Below, one piece after another: positions 10,977 to 23,588 of a stretch of 64,000 nt of DNA. Where the stretch lies: contig NC_055991.1 of NCBI RefSeq assembly GCF_018446385.1, positions 114,733,794 to 114,797,793 on the forward strand. Reading direction: 5' to 3'. Source of the DNA: Zingiber officinale (lineage: Eukaryota; Streptophyta; Magnoliopsida; Zingiberales; Zingiberaceae). The position numbers were made by a program, and so were the translations under genes. Each line of letters opens with the position of its first letter. The stretch's first letter is position 1. Below the pieces are notes generated by a model. That model searched no databases. It saw only the letters and a list, made by a program, of their open reading frames with translations, and had not been told where the DNA came from.

Positions 10977-11983
10977 ATGGGGCTCCTCAAGATGCGTTCG
11001 TGGTCGCCGGACTCCGACCGCGAGGAAGCGTGGCTTCGCCGCCAGGCGATCCACCGCAGCCGCAGGGGCCGCCTGCGGAGCGTCACCGACGAGGACCTCG
11101 ACGAGCTGCGCGGATGCATCGACCTGGGCTTCGGCTTCGACTGTGTCTCCGCCGCTGACCCCGCCCCGGCAAGGAAGCTCTCGGAGACGCTCCCGGCGCT
11201 CGACCTCTACTACGCCGTCCTCCGCGGCTCCTCCTCCGCCGCGGCCTCTCCGGCATCCGCCTACACGGAATCGTCCTCCGCCTCGCCAGACGTCGACGGC
11301 AGCGTCCCCGTGCCCTTCTCCTTATTCTCCCCAGGTATCGATTCCGGTGGCCACCATCTCGATTCCCACTAACAATTCGCTTCGCCGGCGGCGGATGCTA
11401 ACGTGCGCCGCAAGACAGGTATCCGTGGCTTTCCGCATAGGAATTATATGCGGAGCATCCTGTTACGTCAGATTGAAAGGGGTATGGCTTGAACGGCCGT
11501 CCATCTGGACCACTGGCCGAGTCGTAGCGTGACTTCGTCGGTGGACTTATGGCAATAATTAAATTACAATTTGCATGAAATAATTGATTTTTTTATTAGA
11601 ATTATTTAATTTGATCAACTTCGTTCTGTTCTAAAGAATTTATTACAAATTTAATTGATATAAATAAATAATTATTAGTCCATTTTTGATGAAAATTGTA
11701 ACCATGTCAACATTTAATAGCATTATCTAAACTTGCTGATAACGCAATTTGATAAAGTATACAATTCACAATAAATTCATGAAAACTTCAAAGTTTTTAG
11801 CCCCTTGGCAAACCTCCCAACAATTTTGAATTTCCTTTTTATATTCCTTTAAATATATAATAATATTAATTAATTAATTAATAATTTAATTAATTATGTG
11901 AAGGTGAGACGGCAGAGGAGAGGAAAGGGAGGCTGAAGCAGTGGGCCCAAGTGGTTGCTTGCACCGTGCGCCAGCGTCGCTGA
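10977..11983 (+). CDS. DUF1685 family protein, 2 exons
   Basis: The exons are 10977-11334 and 11904-11983, joined by a GT-AG phase-1 intron of 569 bp; the protein is 145 aa. The start ATG (MGLLKMRSWSPDSDREEAW) begins the conserved block, and longer in-frame upstream sequence looks like untranslated leader. Family hallmarks in order are SWSPDSDREEAWLRRQ, VTDEDLDELRGCIDLGFGFD, LSETLPALDLYYAVL, a serine/alanine-rich linker, and after the intron LKQWAQVVACTVRQ at the C-terminus. DUF1685 (PF07939) is a plant-specific family of unknown biochemical role, so none is assigned. Exon 1 is very GC-rich, as is common in monocots. The Pack-MULE sits in its upstream region. Confidence 0.92.
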
Positions 11984-13778
11984 ACTCAAGTGAAGTCACA
12001 TTGATCATATAATTCAAATGATGAAACCTTATGAAATTTTGATGTTATGATTATAACAGAATGATCCTTCTTCCTCTACCTTTCATTTGATGAGTGCTAA
12101 AACGTACTTAATGATTAGTGGAAACAATTTTCTTTTATTGTTTAATTTTGAGCATTTTTCTTTTGAACAGGTCGCATCTTCATGTTGTTCTTATCGTGTC
12201 TTAATTATCTTTACTCATTTGTTGATTCTTAAGTCCTTATCCTGCACATAATATATCTATCTATCTTAAGTTTGTATATATTTATGAATTCTAATATGCC
12301 TTACAAGCGATCGATCTACATTATACTTGGGATGGCTAGTTTGGTTAGGAAATAACTGATTCAAAATGATACATAAATTGATTTTTAAGAATTATAATTA
12401 GTTTAAAGGGTTAAACAGTGGACTTGTTTGGTTTAAGGTTATGTTATTTAACAAATAATGAGTGATTTAAAGGCCCAATTTTTCTTTATAAATCATGACT
12501 CAATTTTCAATGTAACATTTTGTTTTAAAAGAAAAATATTTGTAATGACAATGCATTGTAAATATTTATAACACGAGATTCACCACTTTAGGGTGTTCAC
12601 CCATGCAGATTCTAGAATAGAGAGGAGAATAATTTTGAACAGCTCTCCTTCATGTTACACGGATGAAATCCACAGGAAGAGAATTCAATTCTCTCTGACC
12701 ATTTTTTCGGATAAAAATTATAGCGTCATAATTGTTAGTATTTTGGATTTTCTTCTAATTTATCTTATGCAATACGTGTAAAATTTTAAATTTTACATAT
12801 TTAGTAAACTAAAATATAAATAACATATTGATAAGAATGTAAACAAAAGATCGAGGGGGACACCTTTCGTATCGTCAAAGTTACGTGTGTTACAATTGAA
12901 AATATCTTGCCGGATCATTGCACCAATTGATTGCCTCGATTAGTTATCCATATAATCAACTGACATCAGGCCTAAGCTTCTAAGTCATAATATAATTAAT
13001 GTTGAAGTGACGGATGCTGTGAATAGTATGAATTCCGTACGAAATGGACCTTACGTTGATGAATTTTCGGTAATTTTCTAATTAAATGTGTGGTATTCTC
13101 AAACACTTTAGACACATTTGTTTCTTGTTTTATTCATTCTATTACTTTATATGATGTTATATTTAAATAACAATATCACTATAATATTAAATTTCAATGA
13201 ATAACATTTCGATCCTGTATTTCAAAAAACAGACTATTATGGTACTGATTTTAAAATTTATGTCATAAGAGTGATGTTGATTTTTAAAATACAGTGTATT
13301 AGTAATGTTGTTCCTTGAGTTGACCACCATATTGTTGACGAGAAAGATAAAATGAAAAATAAATATATTTTTTTAAAAAAACTGAAAATTAAATGCATCA
13401 TTTTGAGAATTCCCATAAGTGTGTGATTTTTTAATAAAAACTCAATGGGTAATAGATTTATGATAATTTTATATAGTACGTGATAGATTTATCATGTCAT
13501 ACCATTTTATACAAGGCAATAAGATAACTAAAGAATTAATGTCAACTAAATAAAAAAAAAACAAAGAAGCTCAGAAGAAATCATCCAAAGTATTTAAAAT
13601 TCTGGGAAACAGTTTATCTGTAGAATCCAACAAAACGTTTTAGCTTTTCAGTAAAAATACCTCACATCCTTGCCCAAAAACTGAACGTTCAGTTGCAACT
13701 CTAATCTTGCAAAGGAGAATAAATGGTTTCATCAAAATTTCTCATTCTTGAACCTAAATCCAATAATTAGCTTCATTA

Positions 13779-13824
<46 letters not shown>

Positions 13825-13874
13825 CAATTTGCACATATTTGAGGGACCAAGATGGAGATGATATTATGAAATTT
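11984..13874. other. Intergenic region, AT-rich, with an (AT)n microsatellite
   Basis: The first few hundred bp probably include the DUF1685 3' UTR. No gene was recognised. An (AT)n run covers about 13780-13823. I looked specifically on the minus strand for the missing last exon of the CYP40 gene (the usual Arg/Asp/Lys-rich tail) and did not find it. The stretch ends where LTR element A begins. Confidence 0.6.
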
Positions 13875-14985
13875 TGTTTGGGTGCGGAAAACATCCAACG
13901 ATTAAATATATATTTTGATTATGTCAAAGGGTCCAAAGTAACGTTGTCTTGTTATCTAACAAAATTCATTGAGCTTACAGTAAAGTCCTAAATTGTCTAA
14001 GGCAAAAGTCCTAGTAGATTCTAGACAGGTGAAAAACTCTAGCGGGTGGTAACCCTAGGTCCTAGGAGGCGATAACCCTAAGTGGTGGAAAGTCCTAGTT
14101 GCGGTTAGGCAGGTGGAAAATCCTAGAAGGTGGTAATCCTAGGTCTTAAGATGTGGTAACCCTAAGCTGAGGAAAACCCTAGGGGATGGTAACCCTAGGT
14201 CCTAGGAGGTGGTAACCCTAGGCTGAGGATAACCCTAGGGGGTGGTAACCCTAGGCAGAAAATTCAGTCGGTCTGGATGACCGATCTAGTAACAGCTAAA
14301 CTCTTCTAAGAGGAGTAGGTGAGGACGCGTTTCGCGATGAGGGAACAGTAGGCGTCGGTTCGACCTAAGGTTTCAGGGAAATCCGAAATCAAAATCGGAC
14401 AATCCGATGACTGTCAAGTACTTATATTTATCTTATATTATTGTGCTAACTTAGTTTTGTAGGATATACCTGTTAGGACCAAAAGTAGCTAGAGGGGGGG
14501 GGGGGGTGAATAGCTCGTCGCGTTCGCTCGGTGCGCTTCGTTGCTTGGCGTTGCTTGTTTCTTCTTGGATGTGCAGCGGAAAATACAGAAACAAATACAA
14601 CCACGCTAACACTAGGATTTTACTTGGTATCCACCTCCAAAGGAGGTGACTAATCCAAGGATCCACACCACGCACGCACCCTCCACTATGAAACACTCCT
14701 TTTCGGTAACTACCGAGGGCGGAGAAGCCCTACAAGACTCTCAGTACAAGAAGAAGAAAGGGAAATACAAGTTAAGCAAAAGCTTACAAGATGTGCAGTA
14801 AAAACCCTAACCCTAACTTCTTCCTCTTGCAATAGATCCGCCTCTTGACTTGGAAAGCTTCCAAGAACCTTCAAGAACTGGCGATCACGTGCTTGTAGAG
14901 AGCTGTGAAGGAGCTGGAATGAATCTGAGAAGAGCTCGTGAAGAGATGCCGAAGACCACGCTCGCCTTTAACGACGCCAGCGGTC

Positions 14986-15240
14986 GGATCCCGATCGATT
15001 CGAATGTTCCGAATCGATCGGGAGGCTTGGATCGATCCACGGATCGATCCGAGCGCCTGATTCGAACGGCGGATCGATCCACGGATCGATCCGGCGCTTA
15101 TCGCGCGAGCAGATCGCCCCGATCGATCTGATCGATCGGGACCTCGATCGATCCACGGATCGATCCGAGCTTCTGTCATTGGAAGAATCGGATCGATCCA
15201 CCGATCGATCCACATCTGAATTGATCCACGGATCGATCCG
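14986..15240. repeat. GGATCGATCC palindrome cluster in the left LTR of element B
   Basis: About 250 bp are packed with GGATCGATCC and variants, often as pairs GGATCGATCCACGGATCGAT with irregular 15-30 bp spacers. The corresponding cluster in the right LTR is 20705-20965, and a looser one lies in the interior at 16800-16980. Every frame across it encodes Ser/Arg/Ile/Asp-rich low-complexity peptide, which explains the spurious open frames here. Confidence 0.9.
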
Positions 15241-18200
15241 GTTTTGCCCAAAACCAAGTCCCAAACCTCCCTAACCAACATCCGGTCAACCTTGACTGTT
15301 GGTACATCATGCCTCGCATCGGTCACTCCCTTGACCTGCCAGGACTCCCCACCAAGTGTCCGGTCAATCCCTTTGACCCACTTGGACTTTTACTCGTCGT
15401 GCCAAGTATCCGGTCACTCCATTGACCTACTTCCCCCAGATGTCTGGTCAACCTTGACCCATCTGGACTTCCTTCCTTGCCAAGTATCCAGTCAATCCCT
15501 TTGACCTACTTGGACTTCCCAACACCAGATGTCCGATCATCCTTGATCCATCTGGATTTCCTTTCTTGCCTGGCTTCACTCACCAGGACTTTCACCTAGC
15601 TTCACTCACTAGGGTTTTCCATCTGCCTAGCTTCACTCACTAGGACTTTCACCTGGCTTCACTCACCAGGATTTCCTTCTACCTAGCTTCACTCACTAGG
15701 ACTTTCACCTGGCTTCACTCACCAGGATTTCCTTCTGCCTAGCTTCACTCACTAGGACTTCCTTCTGCCTAACATGCCAGTTAGGACTTCCCAGTCAAGT
15801 ATCCGGTCAACCTTGACCTACTTGACTCTTCTTCGATCAATATCTTATTGTCAAACATCTAAACCCTAACCAAGACTCAGCTTGGTTAACCAGGTCACCC
15901 TTGACCTGAGGGATATTGCACCAACAATCTCCCCCTTTTTGATGTTTGACAATACCACAATAACACTTACAATCCCACATGTAAGTTAGGCTAATCCTAT
16001 AGTCTCCTTCTTCATGCCACTAGGTAATGAACCCATAAATTAAGCTTTTCATTCTCCCCCTAAGAGGGCAAACTCCCTCTAGGTAATGAAAACCTAACTT
16101 ACTTCCTTTCATTCTCCCCCTATTGGCACACATCAACCCACAAAAAACGCATCAACCCGTCTTTGGACACACATCAACCTATGCTCCAATTTTGGGCACA
16201 CTTCAACAACTCCATTTGTTGAAGACTCTCCCCCTGAAGAGTTGCTCATCGTGATCACAATTTCACTCATTTGATCAACTCAATATTGAAGGTCCCATAC
16301 CCTTCATTATCTTTAACTTCTCCCTCAATGTTGACAAATACCCAACCTTGAGCATTTTCAACCACTTGAGTTGCCACTTGAAATGATGAGGATATCCACT
16401 CCCCATTTATCCCCATTTCAAGTTTAAATGCTCAACCTTGAGCAAGTTCACAACAGAAGGTTAACCACCTTCCAAGGTTCATGAAAAATAATTTTCATGT
16501 CTTTAAAGAGTCCCTCCCCCTAAAGACATGGTGGTAACTTCTATCATTGCACCAACAATGACTTGGAATCCCTAAACCTTTAGGAAACCCAGATTTAGAA
16601 GTTTTGAGGTTCAAATGTTCAAAATTTGAAACAAACCTCAACCTAAACTTCAATGAAGTCTTCCTTTACCATTCCATCCTTGTTTTCAACACGAAAACAC
16701 CCTTTTTATGTATACAAATGTATTTTAAGGGTTTGGAATGGTTACCTAGACTAAAATAGGTTTAAAGTGCTGAAATCAGCTTTCCCAGCCAAAATCAAGC
16801 ATTGGATCGATTGAGTTGGGTTCCAATCGATTGAACCTTCTCGAATCGATCCACCGATCGATTCAGACTACTGATCGATCGGCTGATCGATCCGAGCTTC
16901 TGCTCGTGAGATTTGCCTTCTGAATCGATCCATGGATCGATTCAGCACTCAATCGATCCATGGATCGATCGAGTCTCGATAGTTGCTGAAATTCCATTTC
17001 GGTCAACGAAACCCCTAGAAAATTTTACAAAATCCAAAATTATGAAATTTCGTGTAGACATTGTTTAGGGCATATATTATCAAGGAAAAATAGTTTTCTA
17101 TGAAAATACATCATATTTTCAAAGATTGACACAAACTTGAAAACTTGCAAAAACTTTAGTGTTTTCTTCAAGTTTGTGTCTAACTATTCAATGGTGATTA
17201 CTATCAAAAGATAGCCTTCACCAAGGTTTTCCAAAAACATTTTAAAAACATTTTCAAAACCAATATCCCATCATGTTCCTTGGGCATAATGCACATGACT
17301 TGTACATTAGCTTTCCCAATGATGGGAAAACACATAACTATGTGTTTTGATGAACCTAAAACTCAAAAGAATGCACTAAATCAACATTTTGAGTTTTGTT
17401 CATCTTCCTAACATCTCACTTGTATCTAATGTGCACTAAAACACATACAAGTCATCTTATAGTCCTTGTGAGATGTAAGATTTTGGTTTTGCCCTATTCT
17501 AGGGATCATGCATATCTATCTAGGCATTTTAGATATATACTAGACATCCACCAAGGATGTCACTTGTTAATAATTGTTGTTAAATGCCTTTTGTCCTTAA
17601 TTACAAGGAATTGAACTAATGCATGATAATGTTATGGCATACATCAAAAGGAAATAATTTTCAAAAGAAAATATCCTATAACTGCATGATGTATGAATGT
17701 CATGACATGGTATTTTTGTATTTTTCATAATAAGTCATGAATGCAAAAGTAGACATGATGTCATGGCATATGATGGGCAAACAATCATGGCAAGATTTAG
17801 CATAAATAAAATATACCTAGATTAACTATCTAAGTATCCTTAAAACCTTAGCTAAACTTACAACTTAAACCTAGATTGCCCTTAAGTGCGTCAAGAAAAC
17901 GCCACAACCTAAATTGGCATTTCTAATTCCCTTGATTAATTTATGCCCATTGAAATTAAGCATATTCCTCAAATGTTGGCATATTTCATTTGTCCACAAG
18001 AGTAGCACTTTAAAGTTAAGGCCTGGATTGCCTTAAATTTCCTAAGAACATACCAAAATCCCAACTTGGTAGCTCTTATGAATTTCCCAATATGTGCCTT
18101 TTAAGATTAAAATCAAATTTTCACCACTAGGCACATTTTACTCTTTCAAGGAGTAAATAATAGTTCCATTTCATTTTCAAAGGTTAACAAAAACCTTGAA

Positions 18201-18690
18201 AATGCTCCTTGAGTGTCAATTTCCTCAAAGTTGGGTTAACTACCCTTCTAATTGGAGTTGACACTCTCTAACCCATTTATGGGGTAGAGAAGATGCTCCT
18301 AGGAACCCAACACCTATTGGTGCTCCTTGGATGCTCTAGGTACTCACTAGGGATAACTTCCCTAGATACCTTCCTAGTGACCTTGTTGGGCTTCTTAGAA
18401 GCCTTGGTCACATTTTCTAGGTCAACCCTAGGGATAGCCTCCTTGTGACCTTGTTAGTGACTTTCTTAGACTTCTTAGAAGTCTTAGTCACTTTGGTTGC
18501 AAAAATACTCTTAGGGATGACTTCCTAGTATTCTTGACTTGACCACTAAACCTAGGGTTTGTTCCATAACTATATGGAACCCTATGATAACTAGGCACAT
18601 CCTTCTTAGCCTTTGGTTTGTATCCCAAACCTCTATGGCTATTTGATGGCTTTGACTTTCCTAGCCCTAGGTTTTGCTCATTTTGCCCTT

Positions 18691-20118
18691 TTAGGATATT
18701 TTCCATCCTTTTAGGGTCTTTTCCATTTTATCAAGTCTTGATCTCAAGACTTGATTTTCTATCATTAAATCCTTAGAATTTGGTTTTTCATTAAGTCCAT
18801 GAGCATTTTGGTTTCTAGGCTTGTATCTAAAATCCTTAGAGTTATTGCCTAGACTTTTACCTACATTCCTAACCCTAGGAGTGATAGTCTTAGCATGTAG
18901 GGCCACATGCTTTTCCTTGAAGCCCTCATGCTTTCTATTCTTATGGTAAATTGCATTAAAATGATAAAAATTAGAACTATCATGCTTTTTACCATTTTGC
19001 AAAGGAATAGGCTCAATGAAAGTTACCTTCCTTTTTACCTTGGAGGCTCCCCCTTGACTAGTGCCTCCTTGAGCCTTGACCTTCTTCTTCCCCTTGGGGC
19101 ATTGACTACGATAATGCCCCTTTTGATTGCAAGAGAAGCATATAATATGCTCCTTGCTCTTCTTTGTGTTGGGGATGGTCTCCTTGGGCTTCACCTTGCC
19201 CTTTTGTGCCACTTGGCCCTTCTTCTTGGCTAATTTAGGGCACTTGCTCTTGTAGTGCCCATGTTCCCTACATTCAAAGCATATAATATGATTTTTATTA
19301 TTAATTGAAATATTTATACCTTTGCTTGTAGGGGTGGCATCTTTTTCTTTGGATCCGGAGGTAGAAGCTTCCTCTCGATCGGACCTTGATTCTCCTCCAT
19401 TTGATTTTTCTTGACTTGTGGAGGTAGAAGCTTCTTCCTCCTCTTCTTCTCTTGACCCGGATGTAGAAGCTTCTCCTTCTTCTTGATCCGGTGTCACCAA
19501 GGATTGCTCCCCCTCAATCCTAGAGGTGGAGGCTTCATCATCTTGAATATGAAACAAGGAGTATGCTCCCTCCTTGTTCCCTTCGTTGCATTCCCTTGAG
19601 GATGAAGCTTCTTGGATTTCCTCTTCTTCGGAGGTTGAGCATCTCTCAACCTCGGAATCCTCCTCTTGGTCTTGCTCCAAAGAGTCACCCTCTCTGGATT
19701 TTTCTTGATCTCGACAGTGGAGGATCTCTTCATGAAGCTTGGCCAATTTGCTCCAAAGCTCCTTGGCATCTTCGAATTCTCCAACTTGAGCCAAGATGTG
19801 GCTAGGCAATAAGTTGACCAAAAGCTTGGTCACTTTGTCATTTGCCTCGCCCCTTTGAATTTGCTCCGAGCTCCATCTGCTTTTCTTTAGAAGCTTGCCC
19901 TTGGAGTTCGTTGGAGCTTTGAAGCCTTCCATTAGAGCAAACCATTGCTCTATCTCCATCATAAGAAAGTTTTCGATTCTTGATCTCCAAGAATCAAAAC
20001 TTGTGGAAGTGTAAGGTGGAGCCACCCTTGTGTCAAATCCAAGTCCATCTTGGAATTGCATCTTGAAGTTGAGCTTGATGAAGTCTTGAACTTGAAGAAT
20101 TTGCTCCAACTTCTTCAC
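18691..20118 (-). other. gag-type region of element B (two zinc knuckles)
   Basis: This is the only long open region in element B, about 475 codons on the minus strand. An N-terminal gag/UBN2-like segment (FDSWRSRIENFLMMEIEQWF, then AKELWSKLAKLHEE) is followed by a long acidic, Ser/Thr-rich stretch with repeated EASTS motifs. Two CCHC zinc knuckles follow (CFECREHGHYKSKC and CFSCNQKGHYRSQC), then a basic tail. Order and motifs match gag of Copia-type elements. No protease, integrase or reverse transcriptase follows, so mobility would need proteins from a relative. The EASTS repetition is unusual for gag. Confidence 0.85.
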
Positions 20119-20704
20119 CCTCTAGCTTTTCTTGATATGCTTGACCCTTCCGGTGATGATTCCGGTGAAGAGCAACCTCGCTCTGATACCACTTGTTAGG
20201 ACCAAAAGTAGCTAGAGGGGGGGGGTGAATAGCTCGTCGCGTTCGCTCGGTGCGCTTCGTTGCTTGGCGTTGCTTGTTTCTTCTTGGATGTGCAGCGGAA
20301 AATACAGAAACAAATACAACCACGCTAACACTAGGATTTTACTTGGTATCCACCTCCAAAGGAGGTGACTAATCCAAGGATCCACACCACGCACGCACCC
20401 TCCACTATGAAACACTCCTTTTCGGTAACTACCGAGGGCGGAGAAGCCCTACAAGACTCTCAGTACAAGAAGAAGAAAGGGAAATACAAGTTAAGCAAAA
20501 GCTTACAAGATGTGCAGTAAAAACCCTAACCCTAACTTCTTCCTCTTGCAATAGATCCGCCTCTTGACTTGGAAAGCTTCCAAGAACCTTCAAGAACTGG
20601 CGATCACGTGCTTGTAGAGAGCTGTGAAGGAGCTGGAATGAATCTGAGAAGAGCTCGTGAAGAGATGCCGAAGACCACGCTCGCCTGCGGCTTTAACGCC
20701 GACG

Positions 20705-20965
20705 GTCGGATCCCGATCGATTCGAATGTTCGAATCGATCGGGAGGCTGGATCGATCCACGGATCGATCCGACCTCTTGCTCGAAAGCGCTGGATCGATC
20801 CACGGATCGATCCGGCGCTTATCGCGCGAAGCATCGTCCCGATCGATCGGCCGATCGATCGGGACCTCGATCGATCCACGGATCGATCCGAGCTTCTGAT
20901 TTGGAAAGAATGGATCGATCCACTGATCGATCCACATCCTGGATCGATCCACGGATCGATCCAGC
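20705..20965. repeat. GGATCGATCC palindrome cluster in the right LTR of element B
   Basis: This is the counterpart of 14986-15240. It has the same GGATCGATCC pairs, and the spacers differ slightly between the two LTRs. No protein-coding sense is evident. Confidence 0.9.
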
Positions 20966-21299
20966 ACTTGGTTTTTACCCAAAACCAAGTCCCAAACCTC
21001 CCTAACCAACATCCGGTCAACCTTGACCTGTTGGTACATCATGCCTCGCATCAGGTCACTCCCTTGACCTGCCAGGACTCCCCACCAAGTGTCCGGTCAA
21101 TCCCTTTGACCCACTTGGACTTTTACTCGTCGTGCCAAGTATCCGGTCACTCCATTGACCTACTTCCCCCAGATGTCTGGTCAACCTTGACCCATCTGGA
21201 CTTCCTTCCTTGCCAAGTATCCAGTCAATCCCTTTGACCTACTTGGACTTCCCAACACCAGATGTCCGATCATCCTTGATCCATCTGGATTTCCTTCCT

Positions 21300-21670
21300 T
21301 GCCTGGCTTCACTCACCAGGACTTTCACCTAGCTTCACTCACTAGGGTTTTCCATCTGCCTAGCTTCACTCACTAGGACTTTCACCTGGCTTCACTCACC
21401 AGGATTTCCTTCTGCCTAGCTTCACTCACTAGGACTTTCACCTGGCTTCACTCACCAGGATTTCCTTCTGCCTAGCTTCACTCACTAGGACTTTCACCTG
21501 CCTTCACTCACCAGGATTTCCTTCTGCCTAGCTTCACTCACTAGGACTTTCACCTGGCTTCACTCACCAGGATTTCCTTCTGCCTAGCTTCACTCACTAG
21601 GACTTTCACCTGCCTTCACTCACCAGGATTTCCTTCTGCCTAGCTTCACTCACTAGGACTTCCTTCTGCC
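21300..21670 (+). repeat. Minisatellite (unit about 56 bp) in the right LTR of element B
   Basis: Tandem units combine CTAGCTTCACTCACTAGG with ACTTTCACCTGGCTTCACTC and a short ACCAGGATTTCCTTCTGC join. The left LTR has the same array with fewer units (about 15590-15770). The difference in unit number accounts for nearly all of the 178-bp length difference between the LTRs, so copy number changed after insertion or during replication. Confidence 0.85.
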
Positions 21671-23010
21671 TAACATGCCAGTTAGGACTTCCCAGTCAAG
21701 TATCCGGTCAACCTTGACCTACTTGACTCTTCTTCGATCAATATCTTATTGTCAAACATCTAAACCCTAACCAAGACTTAGCTTGGTTAACCAGGTCACC
21801 CTTGACCTGAGGGATATTGCACCAACAATACCTTGTTTGTAGACTAATATGCTTTGCAGGAATGAAGTTACACAAGAGAACTCTCGGATGAACAGTGTTC
21901 GAGGCGCCTCCGAGCTGTTGGAGGTGCCTCGGGCGCCTTGGCTATGGTTGCGCAGGAAGCAAGGCTGAAGGCACCTTCGAAGGGGCTTGAAGGCGCCTTG
22001 GACAGCTGATGGAAGGCGCCTTCCATGGAGCTTGAAGGCACCTTCGGACGGATAAGCAATGCAGGAAGCGGAGCTTATCAGCACCGACACGGAGGAGATA
22101 ACCCTTGGTTAGAGGCGCCTCCTATGGAGGTTGGAGGCGCCTCCTATAGAGGTTGGAGGCGCCTTCCACGAGCTATTTAAGCCTGGTTCGAGTAGCAGCC
22201 AAAGCACAACAAGAACTTGCAATCCTTCTTCCGTGTGCTGCTAACAAATCGATCCAGCGAAGCCCTAACTCTACTCCGACAACCAGAAGCTTTCCATTTC
22301 AGATTTCCTTATTGTCGGTATAATATTTAGTGCTTTAATTGTTGTATTCTTTTGTTATATTTTCAAAGTTATAGTGGTTGCCCATCGAAAGCACTCTTAC
22401 GTGCAGGCCTTGGAGTAGAAGTCGTCATAGGCTCCAAACCAAGTAAATCTTGGTGTTTGCGTTTGAGTTTAATTATTCCGCTGCGTACTTACGAAATGAA
22501 GAAATTAGCCACGAGCGCTATTCACCCCCTCCCCCCTCTAGCGTTTTTTGATCCTACAATTGGTATTAGAACGGAGTCGCTCTAAATCGGTACAATTACC
22601 ATTTGAGCATTCTTATTCGTCGCTTTTTCGCTCGTGTTTGTTAAAAATAAAATCTTACGCCTTTCGTTTTTTCCATCTAAAACTGTTTTTGAAAAATTCA
22701 TTTTCATCTTTTCACCATTGGCCGGTATTAGCGAAATATCACATTTTCAAAAACTTGTAATAATATTTTTATTAATATTTTATTATTATTATTATTATTA
22801 TTATTGAAATTAGTAAATTGCTATTTTTATTTTTCTTCCGCACTATTAATCTAAGACTAAGTCTTGGAACATTTGTTATTCTATTGTTTGTGTGCGAGGT
22901 TCTTAATCAATAGCCTACCAAGAAAGTTACAACACAACACGTCCACCCCTCTTCTTCGGCAAGGATTTTGGCTACTGAAAGGGCAGAATGAAGTACTACC
23001 TGAAGACAAA

Positions 23011-23588
23011 TGGGGTTGTAAACGAGCCAAACCGAGCTGAGCTTTGGGGTGTTCAAGCTTGTTTGATAAGGTAACCAAGCCGAGCCAAGTCGAGCTTAAA
23101 ATGAACCAAGCTTTTGAAATGAGTGTTCAAGCTTGGCTTGGTTTATTTTTTATGAGTTTGAGCTTGTTTGAAACTTGGCTTGAGTTTGGTTCGTTTAGAT
23201 GTTATCAAGCTTTCAATTCAAGTTTGTTTGATTGTTTGAAACTTTTAGTTGTTTGATTGATTATTGAGCTTGATAATTTAAATTTATTTATTTATTTTAT
23301 TTTATTATTTATTTAGCATATTAAAAGGAGTTTTATTAATGAATATGGTTTGTGAACATTGTTCATGAACATTGTTCATGAACATTGTTCACGAACGTTG
23401 TTCACGAACATTGTTCACGAACGTTAACGAGCTGAACACATACGTGTTCAAGCTTGTTTATTTAGGTTAACGAGCTGTTCAAGCTTGTTTGTTTAATTAA
23501 TCTTATGTATATTGAACGAATATAAACAAACTCTTACCAAGCCGAACACCAAGCTTGTTCACAAACGTTTGGTTCATTTACAGCCCTA
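23011..23588 (+). mobile_element. Non-autonomous hAT-like element, copy 1 (inside element A)
   Basis: The 578-bp element has terminal inverted repeats TGGGGTTGTAAACGAGCC and GGTTCATTTACAGCCCTA. It is flanked by near-identical 8-bp repeats, AAGACAAA (23003-23010) and AAGACAGA (23589-23596). The 8-bp target duplication points to the hAT superfamily. The interior is rich in CAAGCTTG-type motifs and short GAACATTGTTC direct repeats. It encodes no protein. It interrupts the gag-type region of element A. Confidence 0.8.

Larger units (their letters stand above)
14471..21827 (-). mobile_element. LTR element B: gag-only retrotransposon inserted in the left LTR of element A
   Basis: A perfect 5-bp target duplication, ATACC, lies at 14466-14470 and 21828-21832. 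The LTRs are 14471-15926 and 20194-21827 (1456 and 1634 bp). Both begin TGTTAGGACC and end CACCAACA. Next to the right LTR, on the minus strand, is a tRNA-Met primer site, TGGTATCAGAGCGAGG. Next to the left LTR is a purine tract, AAAAAGGGGGAGAT. The interior carries one long gag-type frame and no pol. The LTRs are near-identical outside copy-number changes in their internal repeats, so this is a young insertion, later than A. It looks structurally whole as a non-autonomous element. Confidence 0.93.

Noticed and set aside
10800-11372. Longer DUF1685 product starting at 10800
   Set aside because: The first 59 residues overlap the putative TATA box and are low-complexity Ala/Ser-rich. Conserved family sequence begins just after the ATG at 10977.
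12000-13874. Last exon of the CYP40 gene left of element A
   Set aside because: I searched the minus strand for the usual Lys/Arg/Asp-rich tail exon with an AG acceptor and found nothing resembling it.
14801-14820. Telomere-like CCCTAACCCTAA in the LTRs of element B (also at 20521-20540)
   Set aside because: Only about two units, at the same place in both LTRs. It is part of the LTR sequence, not an interstitial telomere.
14850-15326. Several overlapping open frames rich in Ser/Arg/Asp/Ile (and again at 20569-21237)
   Set aside because: They arise from GATCGATC repeats, which lack stops in many frames. No protein family fits.
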